Counted from the stretch's first letter, positions 35,517 to 44,512 are shown. The stretch is 46,051 nucleotides of DNA from Syntrophomonas sp964422685 (GCA_964422685.1 CAYRCG010000001.1:1-46051); one strand, 5' to 3'. Notes: a model not told the origin generated them from the letters alone. Made by a program: numbers and translations.

Positions 35517-36503
35517 CTAAATACTGGCCGGTACCTTATCCGGTGATAGGGGGGCAACACTTATTGTGGTCAGAGTTTCGTCCGCTGGCTTAAATATCTT
35601 TACCTGAGCTGTATTTTCCTTGCGGGCATCGCTATACCTGGCAACTATAGAAGCGGCCAGGTATAATTCATCTTCTTGGGGAACATCATCACCCCGCAGC
35701 AGACCTAAGGGCCCCGGGCGATCCAGGACCTTAAACAAATAGTCATCAATCCGGGCTATTTTTTGCATATTATCATTTTCGCTATGGTTCCTGCCCACCG
35801 CCAGCAATTTACCATCATCCAAGTAAAAATGCCGCCCAAATTTTAGGATTTCCATTTCTTTATCCTCCATCTCCGGTCTAAGCTCTAATAATTTCCGCAG
35901 GCGACGGCTAAAACTCGCCTCGGCAAGCAAACAACCGCCGGCAGGTGCAGGGTAATCATGGATACCGAATGATGCAGCTAGTTCCATCTGCCGGGTTCTG
36001 CCCCGGCCGCTTATATCCAAAAGTTGTTCGCGATCAACCCAACCCTTTGCCTCGGGTATCGTTTCAGCAAGCAGTTTGGCCGAAAGGGGCCGGAGGATTA
36101 GACCGCGGAAGCCTGAATGTTTGTCTACTGCGTTTAAAGCCGAACGGTTCTGGCTCATAGGCCTTTGCCCCAAAACTTCGCCGCTAATTAGAAAACTTGC
36201 TTCGAGCTTTTGCATAAATTCCCCGGCCTTTCTTAACATGAAGGCATGGCAGTCAATACAGGGGTTAAAGTTCTTACCATATCCGTATACCGGATTCTTT
36301 AATACCTTTTCAATATATTCCTTGCCGGTATCAAGGATAAATAATTGGATGCCAAGTTCCTTGGCCGCCAGGTGGGTAGCTCGGTTAGCCCCGAAAAAGG
36401 GACTAGAAAAATTAACTCCGATAACAGTAATACCCTGTCTTTTGATTAAGGCGGTGGCCAATAGGGAATCTAGGCCCCCCGAGAATAAACACACTGCTTT
36501 CAC
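35517..36503 (-). CDS. PP-loop ATPase, tRNA-thiolase-like (ThiI/MnmA-related) with NFACT-R-like tail
   Basis: 328 residues from a GTG with AAGGAAGG upstream. N-terminal adenine-hydrolase fold with the PP-loop SGGLDS (8-13), then GYGKNFNPCIDCHAFML with C82 and C85, and APAGGCLLAE, the pattern of a group of anaerobe and archaeal proteins usually labelled tRNA 2-thiouridylase-like or DUF814-containing. The C-terminal part (about 215-275, GRHFYLDDGKLLAVGRN) looks like the NFACT-R fold. The C82/C85 pair may bind a metal or Fe-S cluster. Downstream partner of the DUF523 gene, 20 bases apart, so one operon. Exact tRNA target unknown. Confidence 0.82.
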   Translation of the reverse strand: MKAVCLFSGGLDSLLATALIKRQGITVIGVNFSSPFFGANRATHLAAKELGIQLFILDTGKEYIEKVLKNPVYGYGKNFNPCIDCHAFMLRKAGEFMQKLEASFLISGEVLGQRPMSQNRSALNAVDKHSGFRGLILRPLSAKLLAETIPEAKGWVDREQLLDISGRGRTRQMELAASFGIHDYPAPAGGCLLAEASFSRRLRKLLELRPEMEDKEMEILKFGRHFYLDDGKLLAVGRNHSENDNMQKIARIDDYLFKVLDRPGPLGLLRGDDVPQEDELYLAASIVARYSDARKENTAQVKIFKPADETLTTISVAPLSPDKVPASI

Positions 36504-36523
36504 TTAGTCCTTCCTTTCTAAAA

Positions 36524-36970
36524 CTATCTTATTTCCTCATCGCTAATAACCCTTATATCGTTTTGTTTCAGGAAAGCGGTACAAACCCCATCTCCGGGGC
36601 GAAGACGGGCTTTGAAGCTACCATCGTAAATACTGCCCACCCCGCAAGAAGGGCTGCGGCTTTTAAAAATAACCATACTTACCCCATTCTCAAGGGCTAT
36701 ATCCAGGGTTTTTTGAGCCCCCCGTATAAAACATTGACTTCTATCTTTACCATCTATGTCTATTACCCGGGCTTTACCGTCAAGCACATCTTTGCCGCTT
36801 CCTTCTAGGATTTCCGCCGGGCGGCGGGGCGTTGGCAGGCCTCCTAGCACCTCGGGACATACCGGGACCGCCTGGCTATTATTCCAGAGATTATATATAT
36901 AGGGATTGAAATTATTGCCCCCATTATATTTGCAGTTTATACCGCATAAACAAGCACTGACTAATATCAT
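36524..36970 (-). CDS. DUF523 protein, TudS (thiouracil desulfidase)-like
   Basis: 148 residues, full-length DUF523. Family members of the TudS type carry a 4Fe-4S cluster and take the sulfur from thiouracil bases. Seen: SACLCGINCKY (5-15), VCPEVLGGLPTPRRPAEI (37-54) and KSRSPSCG (103-110), with C7 or C9, C38 and C109 as probable cluster ligands. The start ATG has AGGAGAT upstream. First gene of a two-gene operon with the thiolase-like PP-loop protein. Desulfidase activity is inference. Confidence 0.88.
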   Translation of the reverse strand: MILVSACLCGINCKYNGGNNFNPYIYNLWNNSQAVPVCPEVLGGLPTPRRPAEILEGSGKDVLDGKARVIDIDGKDRSQCFIRGAQKTLDIALENGVSMVIFKSRSPSCGVGSIYDGSFKARLRPGDGVCTAFLKQNDIRVISDEEIR

Positions 36971-37302
36971 TTTACTAATTATCTCCTAATGAATTTAATC
37001 TATAAGGACTTTGAGGTATTAGCTATTAGCAACCATAATCTATTGGGTTACATCAAGTGTAATATAATAGTGGGTTAAAATTCCCCGCATAGTTCGGAAT
37101 GATGGGTTGATTGTCATTGCGAGGGGCGTAGCGACCGGCAATCTAAAGCCATTTTTCATAGCAATGATAGGGGGCGCCGTTCTTTATCCCCTTCTACTAA
37201 TCTGCCTAGAGCCTATATGCAAGAAATTTACTTAATGTTAGCAAAGAGGACACTGCTTTCATATTATAGGGTACAAAAGATAAATGCGGGGTTTATGTAA
37301 AT
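36971..37302. other. 332-base intergenic region with dispersed repeat and possible spore promoter
   Basis: Contains a REP-like element (37109-37143) and, 35 bases before the yheC-like gene, CATATTATA (37260-37268), an exact fit to the sigma-K -10 pattern CATAnnnTA. No AC pair sits at the right -35 distance. No ORF with a ribosome site seen. Confidence 0.45.
37109..37143. repeat. REP-like dispersed element with inverted ends
   Basis: A 35-base element that opens with GATTGTCATTGCGAGG and closes with GCGACCGGCAATC: its ends form a stem GATTG/CAATC, and its core reads like the TCATTGCGAG...CAATC repeats scattered through many anaerobe genomes. Only one copy occurs in this window. Confidence 0.55.
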
Positions 37303-38655
37303 ATGAAAGAGTTTCCCATGTTAGTAATAAAATTAAATCCTGAACTGAGTGAAAATGAATTAGTAATAGGCCGCAACCTGGCGAACCGCCTCGAAATAGG
37401 GGGAAATCAGAGCATAAGGCTTCAGGTGGGCAGAAACTCTAAGGATATGATTACACGAATAAAACAATCAGGTAAGAACCGCAATACTATAATAACCAAT
37501 ACTCATCTGGGACGCAAGTTAGGGATTAGTTCTAACCGTAAATACGCAGTTAATTACCGCGACAATACTATGCGAATAGGACCGGTAGTAGGTATTATGG
37601 CAGAAACCTCCCGCCTCCCTCAAAAACCATTCGGGAACCAAACCTTCTTCATTAAGCAACTTCTTCAAAGCGGCAATTCTATAGGACAGATATGTTTCGC
37701 TTTTAGTCCTTATAGCATAGATTGGAAAAACAAAAATGTATATGGTTACAGCTGGGGGGATAAAGGCTGGATTAAGGGTCGTTTTCCCCTTCCTGATGTG
37801 GTTTATCCTCGCGAAAGGGCCAATTCTTCAACCAAACAGAACATCAGGAAGAGACTAGAAAGGGCGGGGGCAAAATTGTTAAACTCGGGTCTTATAGGCA
37901 AATGGCAATCATATCGCATTCTCAGCCAGAATCCAAATCTAATACCATATATACCTGATACTCGTCTGCTTAATAGTTTTAAACAAGTAGACAATATGGT
38001 AAAGAAGTATTCTGCAGTCTATTTGAAGCCAGTAGCAGGCTCCCAGGGTAAAAACATTATTAGAATAATAAAGAGAAAAAATGACTCAGTCTATCGATAT
38101 CAATACCAATTAAACGGAAAACCGGTCAAGGGCAGTGCTTCAAGTCTAGCGCAATTACGTAGTTGCTTAAAACCGGTGATGGGAAACCGTGCTTATATAG
38201 CGCAAAAACAAATTAACTTATTGCAATCAGCTAATAATATTACTGATGTCAGAATTTTGGTACAAAAGGATGATAGCGGGGTTTGGGATGTTACCGGTAT
38301 GGCCTGTCGCGTAGGCAGTCCGGGTTCTATAACCAGCAATATATCATCGGGGGGAAGGGGTCAGAAATTAGTCGATACCTTAAAGGATAAATTCCCTGAT
38401 GCAGATAAGCAACTGTCTATTATTGAAAAGTTGAATTATGTATCGATAGAGGTTTGTCGCACTTTGGAAAGGGCAATAGGCAACTGCGGGGAGATGGGAG
38501 TAGATATAGGTATTGATAAAGGTGGGGAAGTTTGGTTTATAGAGGCTAATCTGAGACCTGCCCGGCAAATATTCAATCTAATCGGGGAAAAGAAAACCCG
38601 TCTTCTTTCTGTGGAAAGACCAATGTTATATTGCCGCCATCTAGCGGGATTCTAG
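37303..38655 (+). CDS. YheC/YheD-family spore-coat ATP-grasp protein (copy 1)
   Basis: 450 residues. The family is associated with the endospore coat in Bacillus; it carries an ATP-grasp fold, suggesting a ligase role, but no reaction is established. Seen: a beta-rich N-terminal domain (1-95), the YheC-type GRFPLPDVVYPRE (about 160-172), the ATP-grasp AVYLKPVAGSQGKNIIRI, the DVRILVQKDDSGVW lysine/arginine strand and the metal-site VDIGIDKGGEVWFIEANLRP. The ribosome site is weak (GCGGGG, 11 bases). Followed 28 bases later by a paralogue; a third copy begins at 45791. Confidence 0.88.
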   Translation: MKEFPMLVIKLNPELSENELVIGRNLANRLEIGGNQSIRLQVGRNSKDMITRIKQSGKNRNTIITNTHLGRKLGISSNRKYAVNYRDNTMRIGPVVGIMAETSRLPQKPFGNQTFFIKQLLQSGNSIGQICFAFSPYSIDWKNKNVYGYSWGDKGWIKGRFPLPDVVYPRERANSSTKQNIRKRLERAGAKLLNSGLIGKWQSYRILSQNPNLIPYIPDTRLLNSFKQVDNMVKKYSAVYLKPVAGSQGKNIIRIIKRKNDSVYRYQYQLNGKPVKGSASSLAQLRSCLKPVMGNRAYIAQKQINLLQSANNITDVRILVQKDDSGVWDVTGMACRVGSPGSITSNISSGGRGQKLVDTLKDKFPDADKQLSIIEKLNYVSIEVCRTLERAIGNCGEMGVDIGIDKGGEVWFIEANLRPARQIFNLIGEKKTRLLSVERPMLYCRHLAGF

Positions 38656-38683
38656 TATAGCACTTATTAAAAGGGGATTGGTT

Positions 38684-40021
38684 ATGAATATTATCGGAAG
38701 TATATATATTTCACGGGAATTAGCCAGTAAGCTTGCTTTGCCGCCCCAAAACATAATTAAAGTGAGGGTGGGCAACCTGGTGATTAAAAGCGAGTTGCAG
38801 ATAAAAGACCTAAACCGTCCGACATATAGTTTGTCTTCATCCTTGGCCCAGGCTTTATATATAAAAAGAAGAAAGCAGATGAAGTTGCGTTATGATCAAA
38901 ATGATAATACCATACACCTGGGGCCGACCATAGGCATACTTTCTACTTTTTTGCCCTCTCGGGGGGGGTACGACCCACTAAGTATACAGGCCGAACTGAT
39001 ATTTCTAAGCAATATCAGCAAAAGCATGGCGGGCCAGTTTTATATTTTTACCCCGGAGTCTATAAACTGGTCAAACTATACCACCAAGGGATATGTATAT
39101 AAACAGGCAAGTCGAGGAAGGGGAATATGGGCTTCGGGTATATATCCTTTGCCAGATGTGGTATATGATCGCATAGCTAGCCGTAGCAGTGAAGCCCGTA
39201 CTTTGATAAAGCATACTAAAAATAAACTTTGCCAGTTGCCATATTTGAAATATTTTAATCCGTCATTCCTGAACAAGTGGAAAGTATACCGACTTTTAAT
39301 CCAAGAGCGATCCCTGCACCCCTATATACCCGAAACACGGGCATTAACGATAGAGAACCTCAAAGATTTGCTAGTCAAATATAATACTGTATTTTTAAAA
39401 CCTTCTAACGGAAGTCTTGGTAGGGGGATAATAAAACTGAGGAAGGATGAAAAAGGCAGGCTGCATTATGTTACTGCCGGCAGGAGGAGGGGCCGTGGTT
39501 CCGCTGATACTGTAGAGCAGTTTATGAAAAAAACCAGTGTTTATCGGAGCAACAGGGACTATATAGCCCAACAAGGGATAGATTTAGCTAATTTTAGGGG
39601 CTCACCTTTCGATTTACGAATTGTATACCAAAAGAATTCTGCCGGGGTATGGCAGAGTAGTAAAAACTTCGTGCGTGTAGCCGCGCGTGGAAGCAGCATA
39701 TCCAATCTAGCCAGCGGTGGCAGGGTAGAAAAGACTAAAAAAGTGCTTAAATATCTTTTTAAAAGAAGTACGGTTGTAGAAGAGAAAAACCTGGAAATCA
39801 AACAATTATGCCGCAGGGTTGCAGAGACCCTTGAAAAAGTTAGCAAGGATAATTACGGGGAGTTAGGATTGGACATCGGCTTGGATAAAAACGGTTCTTT
39901 CTGGCTTATAGAAGTGAATTCCAAACCGCGCAAAACTACGGAAAGTGAAGTATCCCAAGCAATAGCAAAAAATACTTTTCGGAGGCCACTAGAATATGGC
40001 TCTTACCTGGCAGGTTTCTAA
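38684..40021 (+). CDS. YheC/YheD-family spore-coat ATP-grasp protein (copy 2)
   Basis: 445 residues from the ATG at 38684, seven bases after AAGGGG (the in-frame TTG at 38678 is too close). Same layout as the preceding gene: N-terminal beta domain, SGIYPLPDVVYDRIASR, TVFLKPSNGSLGRGIIKL, DLRIVYQKNSAGVW, and LGLDIGLDKNGSFWLIEVNSKP. Rich in lysine and arginine in the middle (about 255-275). The two copies are diverged well beyond a recent duplication. Probably co-transcribed in the mother cell, by analogy with the family. Confidence 0.88.
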   Translation: MNIIGSIYISRELASKLALPPQNIIKVRVGNLVIKSELQIKDLNRPTYSLSSSLAQALYIKRRKQMKLRYDQNDNTIHLGPTIGILSTFLPSRGGYDPLSIQAELIFLSNISKSMAGQFYIFTPESINWSNYTTKGYVYKQASRGRGIWASGIYPLPDVVYDRIASRSSEARTLIKHTKNKLCQLPYLKYFNPSFLNKWKVYRLLIQERSLHPYIPETRALTIENLKDLLVKYNTVFLKPSNGSLGRGIIKLRKDEKGRLHYVTAGRRRGRGSADTVEQFMKKTSVYRSNRDYIAQQGIDLANFRGSPFDLRIVYQKNSAGVWQSSKNFVRVAARGSSISNLASGGRVEKTKKVLKYLFKRSTVVEEKNLEIKQLCRRVAETLEKVSKDNYGELGLDIGLDKNGSFWLIEVNSKPRKTTESEVSQAIAKNTFRRPLEYGSYLAGF

Positions 40022-40098
40022 TTCTTAAATAGAGCATCGTCTATTTACCGGTTGGTCTTAATTACAACATAAGCTGTGGACTGTAACAGCATTTGTTA

Positions 40099-40104
40099 TA
40101 TAAT
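40099..40104 (+). promoter_or_regulatory. Possible -10 box of htrA
   Basis: TATAAT 36 bases before the GTG start at 40141. The -35 position (GTGGAC, 17 bases upstream) is a partial match. Confidence 0.35.
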
Positions 40105-40140
40105 AAAGATAATTGATCGCGAAAGGGAGTGGAAAGTGTA

Positions 40141-41301
40141 GTGGATGGGAATAACCGGTTACCGAAAACTTTAAAATTTTTGTTGGTTATAGTTCTCACG
40201 GTTTTTATCGGAGGCCTCTGTCTAGTTTCATGCAATTTTTGTACTCACCAGGCAAATGATGAAAACAAAATACAGGCTCAATCCATTGAGCAGAGATTAA
40301 ATACCGCGGTGCTAGGACCGGTTAGCATAGCTGACATGGTGGAAAAGGCCAGCCCGGCAGTAGTAAATATCGAAACTACAGTAGTGGGAAAAAGCTTCAA
40401 CGGTAATGATTTCTTCAGCGACCCCTTCTTCCGGCAGTTTTTCGGCAATGATATAGTAATTCCGCGCCAAAACGAACGACACGGCATCGGGACGGGCTTT
40501 ATCATCAGTGAAGAAGGCTATGTTATAACTAACCAGCATGTTATAAATGAAGCTACCAAAATAAGCGTTAATCTTGACGGCGATAAAAAGTACCCTGCCC
40601 GGGTCGTCGGTCAGGATTATGATTTGGATCTGGCGGTATTAAAAATAGATGTCAAAGAGAAACTAGCTACCCTAAAGATGGGTGATTCTGATGCCTTGCG
40701 AGTAGGGGAATGGGTAGTTGCCATCGGTAATCCGTATGGATTAGACCATACGGTTACAGCCGGGGTGGTCAGTGCCAAAGGCAGACCCATCCAGATAGAA
40801 AACCGGGCATATAAAAATTTAATTCAAACCGATGCGGCCATAAACCCCGGTAATAGCGGAGGACCACTTCTAAGTACTAAAGGTGAGGTAATCGGAATAA
40901 ATACAGCGGTCGATGCGCAGGCACAGGGGATTGGTTTTGCTATTTCCATAAATACGGCCAAAGATGTATTGGACGAGCTGATCAGCAAGGGCAAGGTGAT
41001 CCGACCCTATATCGGGGTCTGGTTAGAACCGGTAGATGAAAGATTAGCCAGCCAACTTGGAGTAAAACAAGCCGGAGGCATGGTAATAGCTAATGTAGTC
41101 GCAGGTGGGCCTGCTGCCCGGGCGGGGCTGCAGGTATATGACATAATACTTAAGGTGGAGAATAAGGCTATTAGTAATTACGATGAATTACAGGAGGTTT
41201 TGAAAAGTAAACGGGTAGGTGATAAAGTACAACTGGAAATAGTCAGGAATCAGAAAACATTGCAAATAACCCTTAATTTGGCGGAAAAGCCCAACAACTA
41301 A
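40141..41301 (+). CDS. htrA: HtrA/DegP-type serine protease with one PDZ domain
   Basis: 386 residues from the GTG at 40141, eleven bases after AAGGGAG; a GTG at 40129 overlaps the ribosome site. Extracytoplasmic quality-control protease. Seen: N-terminal hydrophobic segment (12-30) ending in a lipobox-like LVSC (28-31), catalytic His133 (TNQHVI), Asp163 (DLDLAVLKID) and Ser239 (NPGNSGGPLL), then one C-terminal PDZ domain (about 285-380) with RPYIGVWLEPV and ARAGLQVYDIIL. It may be a lipoprotein rather than a helix-anchored protein. Terminator hairpin downstream. Confidence 0.95.
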   Translation: MDGNNRLPKTLKFLLVIVLTVFIGGLCLVSCNFCTHQANDENKIQAQSIEQRLNTAVLGPVSIADMVEKASPAVVNIETTVVGKSFNGNDFFSDPFFRQFFGNDIVIPRQNERHGIGTGFIISEEGYVITNQHVINEATKISVNLDGDKKYPARVVGQDYDLDLAVLKIDVKEKLATLKMGDSDALRVGEWVVAIGNPYGLDHTVTAGVVSAKGRPIQIENRAYKNLIQTDAAINPGNSGGPLLSTKGEVIGINTAVDAQAQGIGFAISINTAKDVLDELISKGKVIRPYIGVWLEPVDERLASQLGVKQAGGMVIANVVAGGPAARAGLQVYDIILKVENKAISNYDELQEVLKSKRVGDKVQLEIVRNQKTLQITLNLAEKPNN

Positions 41302-41341
41302 GGAGACAAGAGATCAGAAACCCCAAAAATATGCCAGATTC

Positions 41342-41370
41342 GGTGGGCTAGAATCCCACCTTCTTGTTTT
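41342..41370 (+). terminator. Hairpin terminator after htrA
   Basis: GGTGGG/CCCACC with a seven-base loop, followed by TTCTTGTTTT, 40 bases after the stop. A second hairpin GTTTTGC/GCAAAAC follows at once (41366-41391). Confidence 0.6.
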
Positions 41371-41512
41371 GCGTTAACCGTAAGGCAAAACGTAGAAGCC
41401 TTTGCTTACTATTTAGCTGTAGGCGGTTGTGGTGGTTGGTTCCCGCAACGGCAAAAATGGATAAAACTACGGGACAGATTGTAAAGATTTATTTAAGTAA
41501 GGAGGGAACATG

Positions 41513-42613
41513 ATGGATGAAATTCGCCATATAGGAATACTAACCGGTGGGGGAGATTGTCCGGGATTAAATGCCGTAATACGCGCTATTTCCAAAACAG
41601 CCATCGCGTATGGGGTGGAAGTTATCGGCTTTATTGATGGTTTTAAAGGATTAGTGGAAAACCGTTACATGCAGCTTGATTTGCGCGTGGTATCCGGAAT
41701 TAGTCATACCGGCGGTACTATTCTTGGTACCAGCAACCGGGACAACCCCTTTCAATTCTGCGTCACTAGTAGTGAAGGTGTCTCCCATCATACTGATGAA
41801 TCCGATAGGGCTATCGCCAACATGGAGCACTTAGGATTGGATGGTTTGATAGTAATAGGAGGAGATGGGAGCCTAAACATCGCGGATCGCTTCTCCGAAA
41901 AGGGAGTGCCCATTGTGGGGGTACCCAAAACCATCGACAACGATTTGTCGGCTACCGATGTGACTTTTGGTTTTAATACTGCGGTTAACACTGCTTCGGA
42001 AGCATTAGATAGACTTCATACCACCGCTGAATCACATCACCGGGTAATGGTTTTGGAAGTAATGGGGCGTTACGCGGGATGGATAGCTCTCCACGCAGGT
42101 ATTTCCGGCGGGGCAGATGTTATTTTGATCCCCGAAATACCCTATAATATGGACTTTGTTGTTAGTAAGATAACGCAGCGCTATCGTCAGGGAAAGAACT
42201 TTAGCATCATTGTCGTAGCTGAGGGGGCAATCCCCGAAGGCGGAGAAATGGTTGTTAAAAATCTAGTGGCCACAAGCCATGATCCTATAAGACTCGGGGG
42301 AATAGGCCAGAAAGTAGCCGAGGACATCGGTAATCGATTACAAAACATTGAGGTTAGGGTGACTGTTCTCGGTCATATACAGCGTGGCGGTTCCCCCATA
42401 CCCTATGACAGAATACTTTCTACCCGCTACGGTGTGGCTGCAGTGGATGCTTTTATGGCTAGGCAATTCGGTACCATGGTGAGCTTGCAGGGTGATATGG
42501 TAGCTGCGGTGCCGATAAAAGAGGCCATAAAGGAAATCCGGCAAGTGAAACCGGAAAGTGATATCGTAAGGGCAGCCCGGGCTGTAGGTATTAGTTTTGG
42601 AGATAAGTATTAG
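41513..42613 (+). CDS. pfkA: 6-phosphofructokinase
   Basis: 366 residues; ATG 41513 sits seven bases after AAGGAGGG (41499-41506), ATG 41510 four bases. Phosphorylates fructose 6-phosphate in glycolysis. Seen: GGGDCPGLNAVIRA (11-24), VIGGDGSLNIA, PKTIDNDLSATDVTFGF, and the substrate-site MEVMGRYAG-like LEVMGRYAGW. The Gly after GGD (GGDGS) predicts ATP rather than pyrophosphate as donor, while the Lys in PKTIDND is the group III or PPi-like residue: a mixed signature. Donor should be treated as probable ATP. Confidence 0.93.
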   Translation: MDEIRHIGILTGGGDCPGLNAVIRAISKTAIAYGVEVIGFIDGFKGLVENRYMQLDLRVVSGISHTGGTILGTSNRDNPFQFCVTSSEGVSHHTDESDRAIANMEHLGLDGLIVIGGDGSLNIADRFSEKGVPIVGVPKTIDNDLSATDVTFGFNTAVNTASEALDRLHTTAESHHRVMVLEVMGRYAGWIALHAGISGGADVILIPEIPYNMDFVVSKITQRYRQGKNFSIIVVAEGAIPEGGEMVVKNLVATSHDPIRLGGIGQKVAEDIGNRLQNIEVRVTVLGHIQRGGSPIPYDRILSTRYGVAAVDAFMARQFGTMVSLQGDMVAAVPIKEAIKEIRQVKPESDIVRAARAVGISFGDKY

Positions 42614-42681
42614 GAAATCTGCGCTTTAGGCAAGCAATGCTCATAAATCCGAAATCGCGAAACGAAAGGGGGGAGTCTGCC

Positions 42682-43569
42682 GTGAGGATGAATAAAATTG
42701 CCGTATTAGGTGCCGGAATAATGGGTGCGGGTATTGCCCAGACACTGGCGCAGGGCGGATACAGTGTAATCATGCGGGATTTACAAATAACCTTGGTTAA
42801 GGATGGACTTCGGACCATAGAAAAAAACCTGGAAAAAGAAATAATCAAAGGGGCTTTACTTTCCGAGGAAAAAGAGAATATTATGGGGAGGATTCAAGGC
42901 TCAACCGATTTAGCGATTTTGCATGATGTAGATTTAGTGATCGAGGCGATAGTAGAAAACATGGCTGTGAAGAAACAAATCTTTGCGGAACTGGATAGTT
43001 TATGTCCTCCCCATAGCATATTAGCAACTAACACCTCATCCCTATCTATAGCCGAAATTGCCTCAGTTACCCGAAGGCGGGACAAGATATTAGGCCTGCA
43101 CTTTTTTAATCCGGTGGCAAAAGTCAAATTGGTAGAGGTAATAAAAAGCATCGATACCTCTTTCGAAACCTTGCACACGATGCGTGATTTTGTAAGAGGC
43201 TTGGGAAAACATCCGGTGATCGTTAACCGGGAAAGTCCCGGTTTTATAGTCAACCGTATTCTAATCCCCTATCTGAACGAGGCTATATGGGTTTATGGCG
43301 AGGGTTTAGCGGACAAGGAAGACATTGATCTGGCCATGAAATTGGGTACAGGAATGCCACTAGGACCTTTGGAGTTGGCAGATTCAATCGGCTTAGATAA
43401 TTTGTACGCTAACCTCCAGGTTTTTTGCGATGAATTTAAAGATTTCAAATATAGACCTCATATCTTATTTTCTACTATGGTGCGGGCAGGTCATTGGGGC
43501 AAGAATAGTGGCCGGGGGTTCTATGATTATTCCGTAACGGAGGAAGGAAGACGGAAAACAGTGTTTTGA
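42682..43569 (+). CDS. hbd: 3-hydroxybutyryl-CoA dehydrogenase
   Basis: 295 residues from the GTG at 42682, seven bases after GGGGGGAG; the ATG two codons later (42688) is an alternative. Cytosolic NAD(P)-dependent oxidation of 3-hydroxybutyryl-CoA to acetoacetyl-CoA, or the reverse. Seen: Rossmann GAGIMGAGIAQ near the N-terminus, IEAIVENMAVKKQIFAEL, TNTSSLSIAEIA, catalytic-site LGLHFFNPVAKVKLVEV and terminal GRGFYDYS. Single-enzyme size, no hydratase fusion. No thiolase, crotonase or Bcd/Etf genes beside it. Confidence 0.94.
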   Translation: MRMNKIAVLGAGIMGAGIAQTLAQGGYSVIMRDLQITLVKDGLRTIEKNLEKEIIKGALLSEEKENIMGRIQGSTDLAILHDVDLVIEAIVENMAVKKQIFAELDSLCPPHSILATNTSSLSIAEIASVTRRRDKILGLHFFNPVAKVKLVEVIKSIDTSFETLHTMRDFVRGLGKHPVIVNRESPGFIVNRILIPYLNEAIWVYGEGLADKEDIDLAMKLGTGMPLGPLELADSIGLDNLYANLQVFCDEFKDFKYRPHILFSTMVRAGHWGKNSGRGFYDYSVTEEGRRKTVF

Positions 43570-43675
43570 AAAAGTCCCCAGCCAATAGATGCTCAACAAG
43601 GTAATTAATGCCTAAGGGGTTTGCGCCTTTTGGTACATAGGTGGTTAAAAGGGTATAAAAGGGGGAGGAATCAAA

Positions 43676-44512
43676 TTGACTTATAAAAGCAATAATACTT
43701 TTGGTTTGCTTTTCGGGTTGGGAATGGGTTTAATCGTATTTGGGTTTTCCTTTTGGGGTATCGGCTATTCCTTAGGGGCGGATGATAAAACCCTGAAAAT
43801 AATGCTATATATCCCCGCCTTCCTCTTTTTTGCGTTCTATCTAGCCTTAATCATCGGGCTGGCAAATATGGGTTACAGGGTTGAAGATATTGGTCTGACA
43901 ATTAAATGGGGGGTATATTCCAAGACCATACCCTGGTCCGAAATTAACGAAATTATTCTGGTGGAAGGGCAAAGTAATATCTTCTCTCTTTTAGGAATAA
44001 GCTGGCCCGGGTATATGATAGGAATCTTTTCGGTTAAAGGTTTGGGTGCGTTGAGGATGTTTGCTACCAATACGCAAAAGGGCTTTATCTATTTAAAGAC
44101 CAGCCAAGGATATTATGGACTAACCCCAATCGATACAGATAATGAGATGATAAAGCAAATCATGATTAAGACGAAAAAAGAAATGCAGACACTAGATATG
44201 GCAGCAATTCCGGAAGATACCAAAGGAAAAAGCATTCATAGTGATCGCTTTTATAAAATTTTATATTATTCAAACATCTTGTTCCTTTTTATATTTGCAG
44301 CTTATCTGGCTATTATCTTTCCCGGCTCGGGGGCCCCGAAATTTATGATACTATTATTAGTTCTGGCAGTAGCACTGTTCTTTTTCGGTACGGGCAGTGC
44401 AAATCGCTTATATCAGTTTAGCGAACAGGGTGCTTGCGTCTTACTTCTGCTTACGTTAGCTGTAACAGGGATATTTTTCATTCTCACGCTACTAGGGATT
44501 AGTTCTATTTAA
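43676..44512 (+). CDS. Membrane protein with bacterial PH-like domain
   Basis: 278 residues from a TTG with GGGGGAGG seven bases upstream. Two N-terminal helices (about 9-30 and 40-62) are followed by a beta-rich stretch (about 65-165, YRVEDIGLTIKWGVYSKTIPW) that resembles the bPH (DUF1648/bPH_5-like) domain; then two or three C-terminal helices (about 195-275). Function unknown. Flanked by hbd and the YchF-like gene. Confidence 0.65.
   Translation: MTYKSNNTFGLLFGLGMGLIVFGFSFWGIGYSLGADDKTLKIMLYIPAFLFFAFYLALIIGLANMGYRVEDIGLTIKWGVYSKTIPWSEINEIILVEGQSNIFSLLGISWPGYMIGIFSVKGLGALRMFATNTQKGFIYLKTSQGYYGLTPIDTDNEMIKQIMIKTKKEMQTLDMAAIPEDTKGKSIHSDRFYKILYYSNILFLFIFAAYLAIIFPGSGAPKFMILLLVLAVALFFFGTGSANRLYQFSEQGACVLLLLTLAVTGIFFILTLLGISSI

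Noticed and set aside
37109..37143. CRISPR repeat
   Set aside because: Single copy, no spaced repeats nearby, no cas genes.
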